Source: Rhodospirillales bacterium (lineage in GTDB: Bacteria > Pseudomonadota > Alphaproteobacteria > Rhodospirillales > Casp-alpha2). Taken from it: a stretch of DNA of 64,000 nt. The stretch spans positions 1 to 64,000 of the forward strand of contig JAJFII010000064.1 of NCBI GenBank assembly GCA_021775095.1, read 5' to 3'. The position numbers and the translations under genes are program-made. How positions within the stretch are numbered: the stretch's first letter is position 1; each line of letters begins with the position of its first letter. Shown in pieces: positions 27,381 to 37,033 of the stretch. The notes under the pieces were generated by a model. It was not told the DNA's origin, did no database searches, and worked only from the letters and a program-made list of their open reading frames with translations.

Positions 27381-27481
27381 ACCACAATATATAGTATTAT
27401 ATGGGAAAATCGCGTGAAAAATAACAATAATAGGGTCTTTTTTTGTCTACCGATTGAGCCCATATAATATTTCAATGTGGT
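27381..27481. promoter_or_regulatory. long AT-rich inverted repeat, likely divergent promoters of parC and csp
   Basis: Arms at 27381-27405 and 27459-27481 are imperfect inverted copies: ACCACA...ATTATATGGG against CCCATATAATATTTCAATGT. Each arm contains a TATAAT in outward orientation (the one at 27463-27468 faces csp). This would give csp a 5' leader of about 130 bases, typical of cold-shock genes. The -35 elements are not clear. Confidence 0.45.
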
Positions 27482-27604
27482 ATTGTAAAAATGGGAACAT
27501 TCGTTTACCTAAATTGCAGATGCCGGTGGGTTTTGATGAATATTGTTCAGTCAATCGGCGTCTATGAGGTGTTAAGTTAAGAACTTAGAATTAAGGAATG
27601 CCGA

Positions 27605-27877
27605 ATGGCCAAAGGTGTGGTTAAGTGGTTTAATCGAGCAAAAGGGTACGGATTTGTTGAACCGGAGGATGGTTCCAAAGATGCATTCGTTCACATAACC
27701 GCAGTGCAGAATGCCGGTTTGGTCACTCTTTTTCAGGGACAGGTTGTTAGTTATGACCTGTTACCGGTTAACGGTGATCGAATTGCGGCGGATAATATCG
27801 TCATACTTGAAGATGTACCGGACTCCGTGAAGCGCGGAGAGGGTTTTATCAATAAAGATGAGGATGCGGACGCATAA
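27605..27877 (+). CDS. CspA-family cold-shock protein
   Basis: A 90-residue nucleic-acid-binding cold-shock domain (residues 1-68) with the RNP1 motif KGYGFVEP and RNP2 DAFVHI, plus a short acidic tail ending NKDEDADA. It melts or chaperones RNA. The long leader, about 130 bases if the proposed promoter is right, suggests temperature control at the RNA level. It converges on recO with only 20 bases between the stop codons. Confidence 0.92.
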   Translation: MAKGVVKWFNRAKGYGFVEPEDGSKDAFVHITAVQNAGLVTLFQGQVVSYDLLPVNGDRIAADNIVILEDVPDSVKRGEGFINKDEDADA

Positions 27878-27897
27878 CGTTTGCCGTTGTTTTATTC

Positions 27898-28626
27898 TTA
27901 CGGGTTCAATTTTCGAAATCGGTCAATTAAACGGTTTCGAGCCTCTGGGATTTGGCTCGTCGTCGCTGAAAAAGCGTGCCGGTTTAAAAAATATCCAGTC
28001 AACCGGAGTGCCTGGCAGATTTCTTCGGACGTTCCCGTTTGGTTAGAATCCAATAAAAATGCCGGCAACGGCAGCAGAACATCTTTGTAGGGCTCCCCTG
28101 CTGCGCCACAGACCGCCCGCCCCGACTTGGGCGAAACGTATATCAGATCGGCCGTTTGGCCGGTTGCGGCACAGGCCGAAAGATCGAGACGGAAGCCAAG
28201 TTCTTGCAGCAACCCGAGTTCCCAACGTACATATATGGTTGGCCATATTTGATCATCCTGAAAGGACCCGAGAAGGACCCTTATTCCGTCATAAATGGAA
28301 TGGTGGGGTTCACGCTCCGGGACAGCAGCGTCGGCAACAGCACAGATCGCGCTAAGTCCTGAAAGTTTCAAACGATCCGACAACAGTTCAGCGGCAATTG
28401 CCGACGTCAATTCGCAGGTGAAGGCACCCAAGTGATCCGGTAGTCGGGCGCGCCATCGGGCACGCACAATATTTCCGGGTTCAAAAAGGCCTCTGTTGCG
28501 ACGGCTTGTGCCGCCGCGAACCAGGCCTGAGTGCTTGCCATGGTTTTGCGTAAACAAACTCAAAATAACCGATGATTCTCCGTGTTTTCGCGCACAAAGA
28601 ACGACGGCGTCATCCGACCATTCCAA
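27898..28626 (-). CDS. recO: DNA repair protein RecO
   Basis: A 242-residue RecO, which loads RecA with RecF and RecR in gap repair. The N-terminal OB fold (DDAVVLCARKHGESSVILSLFT, GLVRGGTSRRNRG) and the C-terminal helical part are recognisable. Only one cysteine of the usual zinc group is obvious, which is common in alphaproteobacteria. The start is TTG 28626, chosen because the family begins MEW and no in-frame ATG exists nearby. It belongs to the era cluster but is now separated from era by the inserted 267-bp element. Confidence 0.88.
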   Translation of the reverse strand: MEWSDDAVVLCARKHGESSVILSLFTQNHGKHSGLVRGGTSRRNRGLFEPGNIVRARWRARLPDHLGAFTCELTSAIAAELLSDRLKLSGLSAICAVADAAVPEREPHHSIYDGIRVLLGSFQDDQIWPTIYVRWELGLLQELGFRLDLSACAATGQTADLIYVSPKSGRAVCGAAGEPYKDVLLPLPAFLLDSNQTGTSEEICQALRLTGYFLNRHAFSATTSQIPEARNRLIDRFRKLNP

Positions 28627-29290
28627 TCTTCAGTTTCCCAATCGACGTGTAACCATTCGCAGTCCTGTCCTAGTCCGGTGTTTTTGATCATCATTCACAT
28701 GATTTAGGTAGATAAAAGGTTCAATCTTTGGTCACAAGACCAGGCTATTAATGGTTTCCACGACGATACATTTCAGGTAACGGAAGATGCCGCAACATGT
28801 CAAATCAAATGCACCCGGGTTTCAGATCTGCAGCCGCCGACCGGCGATCAAGAGGCGACCGCGCAAAAGGTGGCTCTTTGACCCGACAGAGCCATTTAGG
28901 GTCGGGACCCATTAAGTTCATCCATTCTGCGGAGGCGATTTATCTTATCGGTTAGGCGGAAAGACGCAGAAAACCCCACGGTTTTCAAGTTTTTTCAACG
29001 AAGCCAGAGAGATAAAGCGCCCCGCCCCAGGGGGTTTGTCCGTAAGCTCACGCCTTGTGCGAAAACAAGGCTCGAATAGGTCCGGCATGTCCTTGCGCTT
29101 GTTTTCTTGTATTCGTAAGCTTACGGACAAACAGAATTGCATGAAATAAATGAGTCCTGACCCTGGCCACTATTACCGAGCTCCATCACAATTTGATGGC
29201 CTATAATCAGACGCTCGCCCCTATGAACGCCGGTGCTTTGCGGCGTAATTCCTTACGTCTGGCGCAAATCAAGGCAAGGTTGTGATGGGA
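28627..29290. other. 664-base gap holding the second MITE copy and coding-like debris
   Basis: The middle is the 267-bp element. Left of it, a plus-strand frame of about 55 codons ending before 28883 reads like protein (CTRVSDLQPPTGDQE) but has no start. Right of it, 29166-29285 encodes a 39-residue tail ending LRLAQIKARL with a proper stop. These may be remains of genes broken by the insertion. Neither is recognised, and their frames do not join across the element. Confidence 0.4.
28898..29164 (-). repeat. 267-bp MITE-like element, copy 2
   Basis: The same length and nearly the same sequence as the element at 78-344, in the opposite orientation. It ends in the same ~24-bp inverted repeats (AGGGTCGGGACCCATTAAGT and CTCATTTATTTCAT-type ends). 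This copy keeps an extra internal inverted arm, TTTGTCCGTAAGCTCACG against TTTGTCCGTAAGCTTACG, lost in copy 1, so it is closer to the original. It separates recO from era, which are neighbours in relatives. Confidence 0.85.
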
Positions 29291-30196
29291 TCAGGCGTTA
29301 AAGTCCAGTCCCCAGTCGCGGTAGCGCTCGGGATCGTCGCCCCACTTCTCCCTAACTTTTACAAATAAAAACAGGTGGATACGGGTATCCAGCATCTTTT
29401 CCAGTTCACGCCGCGACGCTTCACCCAAAGCTTTAATGCGCGCGCCGCCCTTGCCAAGAACAATGGCTTTTTGTGTCGGGCGTTCGACAAAAATCGTTTG
29501 ATCGATTTTTACGCTACCGTCATCTCGAACCTCCCACTTTTCGGTCTCAACGGTCGCCGCGTAGGGCAGTTCCTGACGAAGCTGCAAAAATATTTTTTCA
29601 CGGGTGATTTCGGCCGCCAGCAGCCGCTGTGGCATGTCAGAAATCTGATCTTCTGGAAATAACCAGGGCCCATCGGGCAATTTTTTTGACAATACCCGCA
29701 AGAGCTCGTCAGCACCATCACCGGTTTCCGCAGAAACCATAAATATTTCTGTGAAGGTTGCCCGTCTGGTCAATTCGTCGATTAAGCTGAGCAACTCTTC
29801 CTTTTTTACCAGATCGACTTTGTTTATGGCGAGGTAAACCTGGCGGTCGGTGTTTTTGAGCTTATCTAAAATTTCAGATGTATCCGGACAAATGCGTCGA
29901 CTGGCGTCAACCAAAAATAAGATTTCATCAGCATCTCCCGCACCACTCCACGCCGCCGCGACCATCGCCCGGTCGAGCCGCCGCCGTGGTGAAAAAATTC
30001 CCGGTGTGTCGATAAAGATAACCTGGGCATTATCCTCTATACAGATCCCAAGGACTCGGGATCTTGTGGTCTGAACCTTTGGCGAGACAATGGAGACTTT
30101 TGCACCGACAAAGCGGTTCAAAAGAGTTGATTTACCGACGTTTGGAGCGCCGACGATGGCAATGAACCCTGATTTTGTCGTATCCACGTTAGCCAT
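29291..30196 (-). CDS. era: GTPase Era
   Basis: A 301-residue ribosome-assembly GTPase that binds 16S rRNA. The G1 motif is GAPNVGKST, G3 DTPGI and G4 NKVD, with a C-terminal KH domain ending in the QKAIVLGKGGARIKALG region. The start at ATG 30196 overlaps the rnc stop by eight bases; the longer frame to 30241 lies within rnc. Expressed with rnc, lepB, acpS and pdxJ. Confidence 0.94.
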   Translation of the reverse strand: MANVDTTKSGFIAIVGAPNVGKSTLLNRFVGAKVSIVSPKVQTTRSRVLGICIEDNAQVIFIDTPGIFSPRRRLDRAMVAAAWSGAGDADEILFLVDASRRICPDTSEILDKLKNTDRQVYLAINKVDLVKKEELLSLIDELTRRATFTEIFMVSAETGDGADELLRVLSKKLPDGPWLFPEDQISDMPQRLLAAEITREKIFLQLRQELPYAATVETEKWEVRDDGSVKIDQTIFVERPTQKAIVLGKGGARIKALGEASRRELEKMLDTRIHLFLFVKVREKWGDDPERYRDWGLDFNA

Positions 30197-30923
30197 TTTC
30201 GGATTTTCCTGTGAGTTGTAAATATAATGCTTCAGCGGCATGGGTTTCTGCCGCCCTTTTGGAGCGCCCGCCGCCCTGCACAGGGGGATGATTATGAACC
30301 GTTACCTCAATGGTAAATTCCGGCGCATGGTCCGGTCCGCTTTGTCCTGTGATCTCATAGACAGGCAAATTCCATCCCTGCCCCTGTGCGTATTCCTGAA
30401 GACGTGTTTTTGCATCCTTCGGCGGCGTCAGGTCCTGTTTTAATAATTGCATCCAGTGGCACCTGATAAACGCGTCGGCGCTGGCCAGACCGCCATCTAA
30501 ATAAATGGCGGCAATGACCGCTTCGCAGGCATTTGCCAACAGACTGCTCCGTTGCCGGTCGCTCATCTCGGCGGGGTCGATTTCACGCTTGATATGGGTT
30601 TCAAAGCCAAGCTGGTCAGCAACCTGTTCCAGGGATTCCCGCCGGACAAGGGCAGCAAATCGATAACCCAATGCGCCTTCGTCTTCGTTGGGAAACTCCG
30701 TCAACAACATATCAGCAACAATAAGGCCCAATACTCGGTCGCCAAGAAATTCCAATCGTTCATTGGACAACCGGCGATGACTAGCCGCACTTGAATGGGT
30801 AAGTGCCTGTTTTAGCAGGTTAAAATTCTTGAAGGTATAATTGATTTTCGTTTCAAGGTTGGCCTGTGAACTGACGGGCTCAGTCACACCAACGTCACGT
30901 CGATAGGGACCGTTTTCGGTCAT
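30189..30923 (-). CDS. rnc: ribonuclease III
   Basis: A 244-residue endonuclease for double-stranded RNA (rRNA and mRNA processing). The signature RLEFLGDRVLGL carries the metal ligands, and the second acidic site is EAVIAAIYLDGG. A C-terminal dsRNA-binding domain covers about 170-240. It overlaps lepB by four bases and era by eight, so it sits in the middle of a tight operon. Confidence 0.95.
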   Translation of the reverse strand: MTENGPYRRDVGVTEPVSSQANLETKINYTFKNFNLLKQALTHSSAASHRRLSNERLEFLGDRVLGLIVADMLLTEFPNEDEGALGYRFAALVRRESLEQVADQLGFETHIKREIDPAEMSDRQRSSLLANACEAVIAAIYLDGGLASADAFIRCHWMQLLKQDLTPPKDAKTRLQEYAQGQGWNLPVYEITGQSGPDHAPEFTIEVTVHNHPPVQGGGRSKRAAETHAAEALYLQLTGKSENG

Positions 30924-31657
30924 TCAATACCCTCGAAAAAGCGGCCTGGGCGTAGGGCGGAACCCCATTTCCAAAACTGCCAGGGGGCGGCGTTATCTAT
31001 CGAGAAAAACAGAAACTCGGCACGTCCAACCAAATTTTCCATGGGGATAAAACCAACGGCGTTCAAAAACCGGCTGTCCTGTGAATGATCACGGTTATCA
31101 CCCATGCCAAAAACATGGTTCTCGGGAACAGAATAGACCGGCGTATTGTCCATCAATTCATCGTCGCTTTCTTCAAGGATGTAATGGGTTTTTCCATTGG
31201 GCAGGGTCTCGATATAGCGCGCGATCTCCCTCATGTTGCCAATGGCGTCGCGGACCACATGGACGCCGGCACGTTTACGCTCAACGGCCTTACCATTGAT
31301 ATTCAGAATTCCGTTAACAATCTGAATATTGTCGCCAGGAAGACCGACAATGCGTTTGATATAATCGGTTGTATTGTCCGTTGGTTTTTTAAAAACGGCA
31401 ACATCGCCGCGTTCGGGAACCTGGGACAGGATACGCCCGGGAATAACAGGAAGACTAAAAATCAGGGAATGTTTGCTATACCCGTAGGAAAATTTTGAAA
31501 CAAATAAATAATCGCCGACTAAAAGAGTCGGAAACATTGACCCGGAAGGAATGTTGAAAGGTTCGTACGCGACGGTCCGAACCCCTAGCGCGATGAGTAC
31601 CGCATAGATTATGGTCTTGAGCGTATCGGCAAAACTGCCGGAATCATTATTTTTCAT
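30920..31657 (-). CDS. lepB: signal peptidase I
   Basis: A 245-residue inner-membrane protease that cleaves signal peptides. The membrane anchor is near residues 13-30. The catalytic serine is S40 in PSGSMFPTL and the lysine K101 in DYIKRIVGLPGD. The conserved GDNRDHSQDSR block follows. Four-base overlap with rnc. It is separated from acpS by 90 bases. Confidence 0.95.
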   Translation of the reverse strand: MKNNDSGSFADTLKTIIYAVLIALGVRTVAYEPFNIPSGSMFPTLLVGDYLFVSKFSYGYSKHSLIFSLPVIPGRILSQVPERGDVAVFKKPTDNTTDYIKRIVGLPGDNIQIVNGILNINGKAVERKRAGVHVVRDAIGNMREIARYIETLPNGKTHYILEESDDELMDNTPVYSVPENHVFGMGDNRDHSQDSRFLNAVGFIPMENLVGRAEFLFFSIDNAAPWQFWKWGSALRPGRFFEGIE

Positions 31658-31747
31658 TTATTGGACTTTTTGCAGATATGAAATATGCGGAATTGCCCAG
31701 AGTGTTACTGGTTTTAAGGTCTCTGATCAAGAGCCATCAGGGGCGGG

Positions 31748-32158
31748 TTATTCGGAGGGTGCTTTTGGATTGGCAGATATAATGACCATCGCATGTGCCA
31801 TCGGGTATTCATCTGTTTGAGAGACGTCGACACGGGCCTCCATTCCGGCAGGAAGTAGTGCAGTCAATTTGATCAGCGCGCCGCCCGTTATTTCCATATA
31901 GGGTTGCCCTGTCGGCAAATTACGAACCACCATGTCACGCCAAAATACACCCTGCCTGAACCCCGTCCCGAGGGCTTTTGAACAGGCTTCTTTTGCGGCA
32001 AAACTTTGTGCGTAGGAACCTGCCGGGTGACTTCGTCGGTCAGCCTTGGCCCTTTCATACTCCGAAAAAAGTCGGAATTTAAAGCGATCGCCAAATTGTG
32101 CCAGGGTTTTTTCGATACGCCGGATATCACATAGGTCCGTACCAATACCAAGGATCAT
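31748..32158 (-). CDS. acpS: holo-[acyl-carrier-protein] synthase
   Basis: A 136-residue AcpS that transfers phosphopantetheine from CoA to acyl carrier protein. It has the N-terminal [13 protein letters not shown] with the metal-binding Asp and the [14 protein letters not shown] helix with the second acidic ligand. It overlaps pdxJ by four bases, so the two are co-translated. Confidence 0.94.
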   Translation of the reverse strand: MILGIGTDLCDIRRIEKTLAQFGDRFKFRLFSEYERAKADRRSHPAGSYAQSFAAKEACSKALGTGFRQGVFWRDMVVRNLPTGQPYMEITGGALIKLTALLPAGMEARVDVSQTDEYPMAHAMVIISANPKAPSE

Positions 32159-32898
32159 GCCGTCTCCCTGGCGCGGGCTTTATTCATGACCGAGCGCATC
32201 CGCATCATCGCATTTTCGAGGCCGGTAAAAATCGCCTCACCGATCAGGAAGTGACCAATATTAAGTTCCGCTATGGTCGGCATCGCCGCCACTGGGCCAA
32301 CCGTGTCATAGGTTAAACCGTGGCCTGCGTGGCACTCGAGGCCCAGGGAATGAGCGTGTACAACGGCTTTTTCAATGCGTTGCAACTCACGCGACCGTGC
32401 AACCTGTCGCGAATCACAATAACTGCCGACATGCAGCTCGACAACAGGCGCCCCCAACCCTGCCGCTGCATCCAGTTGCGCAACATCAGGTTCGATAAAC
32501 AAAGAAACCCGAATTCCCTCGGCGGACAGTTTATCGATGTACGTTTTCAGGTGATGGGCACCGCCCACCACGTCCAGTCCGCCTTCCGTTGTTTGCTCTT
32601 CCCTTTTTTCAGGTACGATGCAGGCTGCATGGGGTTTGTGCCGCAAGGCAATTTCCAGCATTTCGTCAGTTGCCGCCATTTCCAAATTTAACGGCACGTT
32701 TATGCCGTCGATCAAGCGCTCGATGTCAGCGTCGGATATGTGGCGGCGATCCTCGCGCAGATGGGCAGTGATCCCATCCGCCCCGGCCTGTTCGGCCATT
32801 TTCGCCGCGCGAACGGGATCCGGATGGTCGCCACCGCGGGCATTCCGAATTGTTGCGACATGATCAATGTTAACGCCCAGGCGTAAATAACTATCCAT
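32155..32898 (-). CDS. pdxJ: pyridoxine 5'-phosphate synthase
   Basis: A 247-residue TIM-barrel enzyme that condenses 1-deoxyxylulose 5-phosphate with 3-amino-1-phosphohydroxyacetone, the last ring-forming step of vitamin B6 synthesis. Landmarks are [26 protein letters not shown] and GHGLTYDTV. The start at ATG 32898 is preferred over ATG 32904 because AAGGAAT is eight bases upstream of it and the family begins with this segment. Four-base overlap with acpS. Confidence 0.94.
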   Translation of the reverse strand: MDSYLRLGVNIDHVATIRNARGGDHPDPVRAAKMAEQAGADGITAHLREDRRHISDADIERLIDGINVPLNLEMAATDEMLEIALRHKPHAACIVPEKREEQTTEGGLDVVGGAHHLKTYIDKLSAEGIRVSLFIEPDVAQLDAAAGLGAPVVELHVGSYCDSRQVARSRELQRIEKAVVHAHSLGLECHAGHGLTYDTVGPVAAMPTIAELNIGHFLIGEAIFTGLENAMMRMRSVMNKARARETA

Positions 32899-32909
32899 TC
32901 GCATATTCC

Positions 32910-33494
32910 TTATGAATTTTGACCATTTCGACGCAATCGGCGCTCAATTCGGCGGCGTTGATAGCTTTTCACAATTCGTCTTAAAGGAAAATAAAAAACC
33001 ACCCAGACGACCAGAGAGGTTGGAATACTGGCCATGAACATAGGCCATAAAACGGGCCCAGCAAGTTCTGACAGCGCTGAAAAATCTGCATTTAACAAGG
33101 CTTCGGTTGATCGACCAAACAGGTTAGGGAAATCCAGCTTCATAACATCAAGCCCGTCGACACCAAACCCCATCCAGTTGCCCAAGTTATATAACCAAAC
33201 CCAAATGAACGGGAACGTCCACGGGTTACCGACGACCGTACCCAATGCCGAAGCCAATATGTCAGCCCGGATGATCCAGGCCAGCACAGCGGCAAAAATA
33301 AAATGCAGGCCGACAAAGGGAGTAAAAGAGGCGGCAGCGCCACAGGCAAACCCACCAGCTAGCGCATAAGGTGTCCCCGGCAGCCGCGACAACCGGTGCA
33401 TCAAATACGTTCCGGCCCGGCGAAATCCAGCGGCCGGCCAGAAAAAGAGCAGCACTTTAGCGCCCAATCCCAATTTATTACGACGTTCAAACAT
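32910..33494 (-). CDS. DUF2062 membrane protein
   Basis: A 194-residue protein with three to four hydrophobic segments and the DUF2062 landmarks FACGAAASFTPFVGLHF and VVGNPWTFPFIW. It ends in a basic, Arg-rich cytoplasmic tail. Function is unknown. In alphaproteobacteria it is typically found between rsh and pdxJ, as here, which supports the assignment but says little about its role. Confidence 0.85.
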   Translation of the reverse strand: MFERRNKLGLGAKVLLFFWPAAGFRRAGTYLMHRLSRLPGTPYALAGGFACGAAASFTPFVGLHFIFAAVLAWIIRADILASALGTVVGNPWTFPFIWVWLYNLGNWMGFGVDGLDVMKLDFPNLFGRSTEALLNADFSALSELAGPVLWPMFMASIPTSLVVWVVFYFPLRRIVKSYQRRRIERRLRRNGQNS

Positions 33495-33570
33495 CAGAAA
33501 TTCTATTTTGCCCAGGTGATCGTGAACATATGGCTATGACTAAGTACAATGAGGACATAATACCGCAAAC

Positions 33571-35733
33571 TCAACCACGCGCTCGGTCCACCGCGTGGGT
33601 CATCGGGCTGGCGCGAAGTGCGGCAATCACATCGGTTAAATGTTTGACGTTTTGCACCTCAACGTCAATAAGCATGTCATAAAAATCTCCGGCTCTGTTG
33701 GTTATCTTTAAATTGGATATATTGCCGTTATTTTTTGCAATAACCGTCGACAAATCGCCAAGGGCACCTGGCACGTTGGCCACACTGACAAAAATTCGAC
33801 CGACCTGAGAATGGTTATTTAAACCGCCCCCCGACCGGTCATCCCATGATACGTCCATCCACCGCTCCGGCTGATCGTGATAGGTTCCCAATGTCTCACA
33901 ATCAATGGTATGAATTGTAACACCACGACCGGTCGTAACAATGCCAACTATTCGGTCCCCAGGCAAAGGGTGACAACATCCCGCTAAATGCATTGCCATG
34001 CCGGGGATCAGTCCTTTTATGGAAATGGCTTCGCCATCATCGTTATTTGATTTTTGCCGCGTGGTATTGGCTGGCAAATGTTTTTTGTCGTCGGTATTTG
34101 GTTTTTTTCTGACCCCGGGATAAACCGCTTCCAAAACGTCTCTGGCACCAATATGACCGGAACCGACCTGCGCACAGAGATCCGCGACAGTTGGTTGATG
34201 AAAAATCTTTATGACGCCGGCCAATCCTTTGTCCGCAAGTTCATACTTCTCGTCCTTAAAAACCCGCCGCAACATGGAACGGCCAAGTTTTTCGTATTGC
34301 TCTCTTTCCTGAAACCGAACAAACCGACGAATTCGTGCCCGCGCCTTACCAGAAACAACAAACCGTTCCCAGGTGGGTGATGGGGTTTGAGCCTTCGACG
34401 TAATGATTTCAACCTGATCGCCATTCCGCAACTGGCTGCGCAGCGGCATCATACGACCATTAATTTTGGCTCCGACGCAGCGGTCGCCAACCTCGGAATG
34501 AACCGCATAGGCAAAGTCGACAGGCGTCGCACCTGTCGGCAGATTGATCAAGTCGCCACGGGGCGAAAAACAAAAGACCTGGTCCTGAAACATTTCCAGT
34601 TTTGTATGTTCCAGGAACTCCTCAGGCCCGGCGGCATGTTCCAGAATATCGAGCAGTTCGCGTAACCACTTATATTGTTTACCGTCTTTCAGAGCCCCGC
34701 CCTGTTTATAGTTCCAGTGGGCGGCAACCCCTGATTCTGCAATTTCATGCATTTCCTCGGTTCGGATCTGTAATTCAATCCGTTGCCGTTCGGGTCCGAA
34801 TACACCGGTATGAATAGAACGATAGCCATTGGGTTTGGGTGTTGAAATGTAATCCTTAAAACGCAGGGGGACTACGGGATAGGCGCTGTGAGCAATGCCC
34901 AGAGATTTGTAGCAGTCGTCGATGGTTTTAACGACCACGCGAAAGGCCATGATATCGGATAGTTGCTCAAATCCGACTTCATATTTTTGCATTTTTCGCC
35001 AAATGGAATAGGGCGTTTTTTCGCGACCGCTGATTTCCGCCTCGATGCCGTTTTCGGCAAGCAAAACCGTCAGTTCAGAAATCACTTTCTGTACCAGATC
35101 TTCTCCCCGCTCCCGTAAAAAATCCAACCGCCTGGTGATGGAACGGCGCGCTTCCGGATTGAGTTCGGCAAAAGCCAGGTCTTCCAGTTCGGCCTTGAGT
35201 CCCTGCATGCCGATGCGCTCTGCCAGCGGGGCATAAATATCCATGGTTTCGGTGGCAATTCGACGTCGTTTATCGTCGTTTTTTATAAAATGCAGGGTTT
35301 GCATGTTATGCAAACGATCTGCCAATTTGACCAGAAGCACCCGAATGTCCTGCGACATGGCAAGAACCAGTTTTCGGAAGTTCTCAGCTTGTTTGGCCTG
35401 GTCGGACTGAAATTCAATTCGCGTCAGTTTGGTTACGCCTTCAACCAACCGGGCAACTTCGTCACCAAAAAGTTCGGTGATCTCCTCATGGGTAACGTCT
35501 GTGTCTTCGATGGTATCATGCAGGAGGGCAGTGATGATGGTTGCGGAATCAACTTTGTAGTTGGTTAAAATACCGGCGACCTCAATGGGATGGGAAAAAT
35601 AAGGATCGCCGGACGCGCGTTTTTGCGCGCCATGGGCTTTCATGGCAAACACATAGGCGCGATTTAGACTATCCTCATCGACATTGGGGTCGTAAGCCTT
35701 GATCATATCCACAAGTTCAAACTGACGGATCAT
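33571..35733 (-). CDS. rsh: bifunctional (p)ppGpp synthetase/hydrolase
   Basis: A 720-residue Rsh protein. The N-terminal HD hydrolase domain holds H48 and H72-D73 (ALLHDTIEDT). The synthetase domain carries RFKDYISTPKPNGYRSIHT; the RFKD motif marks the bifunctional type. TGS and C-terminal ACT domains follow. It sets ppGpp levels in the stringent response. The start is ATG 35733, preceded by AGGAGGAC; 15 more residues are possible from 35778 but lack a ribosome-binding site. It lies next to rpoZ, whose product affects ppGpp binding by RNA polymerase. Confidence 0.95.
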   Translation of the reverse strand: MIRQFELVDMIKAYDPNVDEDSLNRAYVFAMKAHGAQKRASGDPYFSHPIEVAGILTNYKVDSATIITALLHDTIEDTDVTHEEITELFGDEVARLVEGVTKLTRIEFQSDQAKQAENFRKLVLAMSQDIRVLLVKLADRLHNMQTLHFIKNDDKRRRIATETMDIYAPLAERIGMQGLKAELEDLAFAELNPEARRSITRRLDFLRERGEDLVQKVISELTVLLAENGIEAEISGREKTPYSIWRKMQKYEVGFEQLSDIMAFRVVVKTIDDCYKSLGIAHSAYPVVPLRFKDYISTPKPNGYRSIHTGVFGPERQRIELQIRTEEMHEIAESGVAAHWNYKQGGALKDGKQYKWLRELLDILEHAAGPEEFLEHTKLEMFQDQVFCFSPRGDLINLPTGATPVDFAYAVHSEVGDRCVGAKINGRMMPLRSQLRNGDQVEIITSKAQTPSPTWERFVVSGKARARIRRFVRFQEREQYEKLGRSMLRRVFKDEKYELADKGLAGVIKIFHQPTVADLCAQVGSGHIGARDVLEAVYPGVRKKPNTDDKKHLPANTTRQKSNNDDGEAISIKGLIPGMAMHLAGCCHPLPGDRIVGIVTTGRGVTIHTIDCETLGTYHDQPERWMDVSWDDRSGGGLNNHSQVGRIFVSVANVPGALGDLSTVIAKNNGNISNLKITNRAGDFYDMLIDVEVQNVKHLTDVIAALRASPMTHAVDRARG

Positions 35734-35851
35734 TTGTCCTCCTGCAAATGAGTCTACAGGGCCCTGAGGAGGTTTCAACCAGCAAAAACGAAAATGGCGC
35801 AGGAGATATCATCACCCACGCCACTCGAATAATACGCTGCCAATAATTAAT

Positions 35852-36256
35852 TTAGGTGTCGGATTCCTCATTTATCACGACGTCGCCAAAAGCATCTGGG
35901 GCTAAAGTACCGTCAAGCTCCGGCGCGCTGTCAATGACCATGACCGGGGCACCATCAAGGGGATCAGCCGACGTGTGATCCTGCTGAATGGCGAGCAAAT
36001 CCATCTCATCTTCTTCCGGCTCATCCATTTCCACGTAGGATTGCAGGCCCTTGATGACGGCTTCTTCCAATTCGTCCAGGTCGACGGTTTCATCGGCAAT
36101 TTCACGCAGCGCCACGACCGGATTTTTGTCGTTGTCCCGATCAACGGTCAGGGCCGCCCCGGCTGAGACGTCACGGGCACGTTGTGAGGCCATCATTACC
36201 AGCTCAAAACGGTTCGGAACTTTGGTTACGCAATCTTCAACGGTGACGCGGGCCAT
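35852..36256 (-). CDS. rpoZ: RNA polymerase omega subunit
   Basis: A 134-residue omega subunit: the conserved N-terminal part [28 protein letters not shown] followed by an acidic C-terminal extension typical of alphaproteobacteria. It aids RNA polymerase assembly and contributes to ppGpp site 1. A GGAG site lies before ATG 36256. It is followed by rsh after about 120 bases. Confidence 0.94.
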   Translation of the reverse strand: MARVTVEDCVTKVPNRFELVMMASQRARDVSAGAALTVDRDNDKNPVVALREIADETVDLDELEEAVIKGLQSYVEMDEPEEDEMDLLAIQQDHTSADPLDGAPVMVIDSAPELDGTLAPDAFGDVVINEESDT

Positions 36257-36349
36257 TGGCTAACTCCAAAAATGGGGGAAATTTGTCGATGGTATATGGG
36301 GCAATTTCTAAGAATGCAAGGCATTTAGCATGCCAAGGGTCTGATGACC

Positions 36350-36889
36350 CTAAGAATTTTTCCATTCGGTGCCAAACACACCCGGTGCGTCGACCATTTT
36401 CCGGGCTGTTTGATCGTCTGGCAGGTTACAAATGAATTCATCAACAGACCTGCCCGATACGGGATCCCGCCAACCGGGTTGAATATCGCGGAGCGGCAAC
36501 ATTACAAAAGCCCGGCGATACATGCGCGGATGAGGAACAGACAGATCCTTACGATCATCACCCCGACGGATCTGCTGATGATAGGCCAATAGGTCCAGAT
36601 CAATAATGCGCGGCGCATTTTGAACCGTTCGAACACGCCCGATCTGCAGCTCGGTTTCCAGTAGCACCTGAACAAGGTCCCGGGCGGAGCGGTCCGTCAG
36701 GACTTCACAGACACCGTTTACATACCACGGTTGATCAGAAATCGGCACGGGTGCACTTTCGTACCAAGGCGCACGATTTCGCACGGTAACGCCGCGTTGT
36801 TGCAGCAACGTAAGGGCAGCCCCGAGTGTAGCGCGGGGTGGTCCGTAGGTTTCCGTCGGCAGGTTTGCCCCAAGTCCTATCAATATCAT
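36350..36889 (-). CDS. folK: 2-amino-4-hydroxy-6-hydroxymethyldihydropteridine pyrophosphokinase
   Basis: A 179-residue HPPK that pyrophosphorylates the pterin before dihydropteroate synthesis in the folate pathway. Visible motifs are GLGANLP, YESAPVPISDQPWYVNG, RIIDLDLLAY with two metal-binding aspartates, and VPHPRMYRRAFVM. It is upstream of rpoZ in the same direction. folP and folB are not in the window. Confidence 0.94.
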   Translation of the reverse strand: MILIGLGANLPTETYGPPRATLGAALTLLQQRGVTVRNRAPWYESAPVPISDQPWYVNGVCEVLTDRSARDLVQVLLETELQIGRVRTVQNAPRIIDLDLLAYHQQIRRGDDRKDLSVPHPRMYRRAFVMLPLRDIQPGWRDPVSGRSVDEFICNLPDDQTARKMVDAPGVFGTEWKNS

Positions 36890-37033
36890 TTATTTGGTCT
36901 TTTCACTTGTCTCATGTCTCCAACCACCTATTTTTAGGTAACGCACACTGTCATTAATTTCATTGGCGTGAACGCAAAACCATTTTTATATTGATTTTTC
37001 AGTACATTAAATTTTCGTATAAGGGATTTTCGA

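Noticed and set aside
28898-29142. 65-codon frame inside the second MITE copy as a gene
   Set aside because: The same frame is interrupted in copy 1 and there is no ribosome-binding site.
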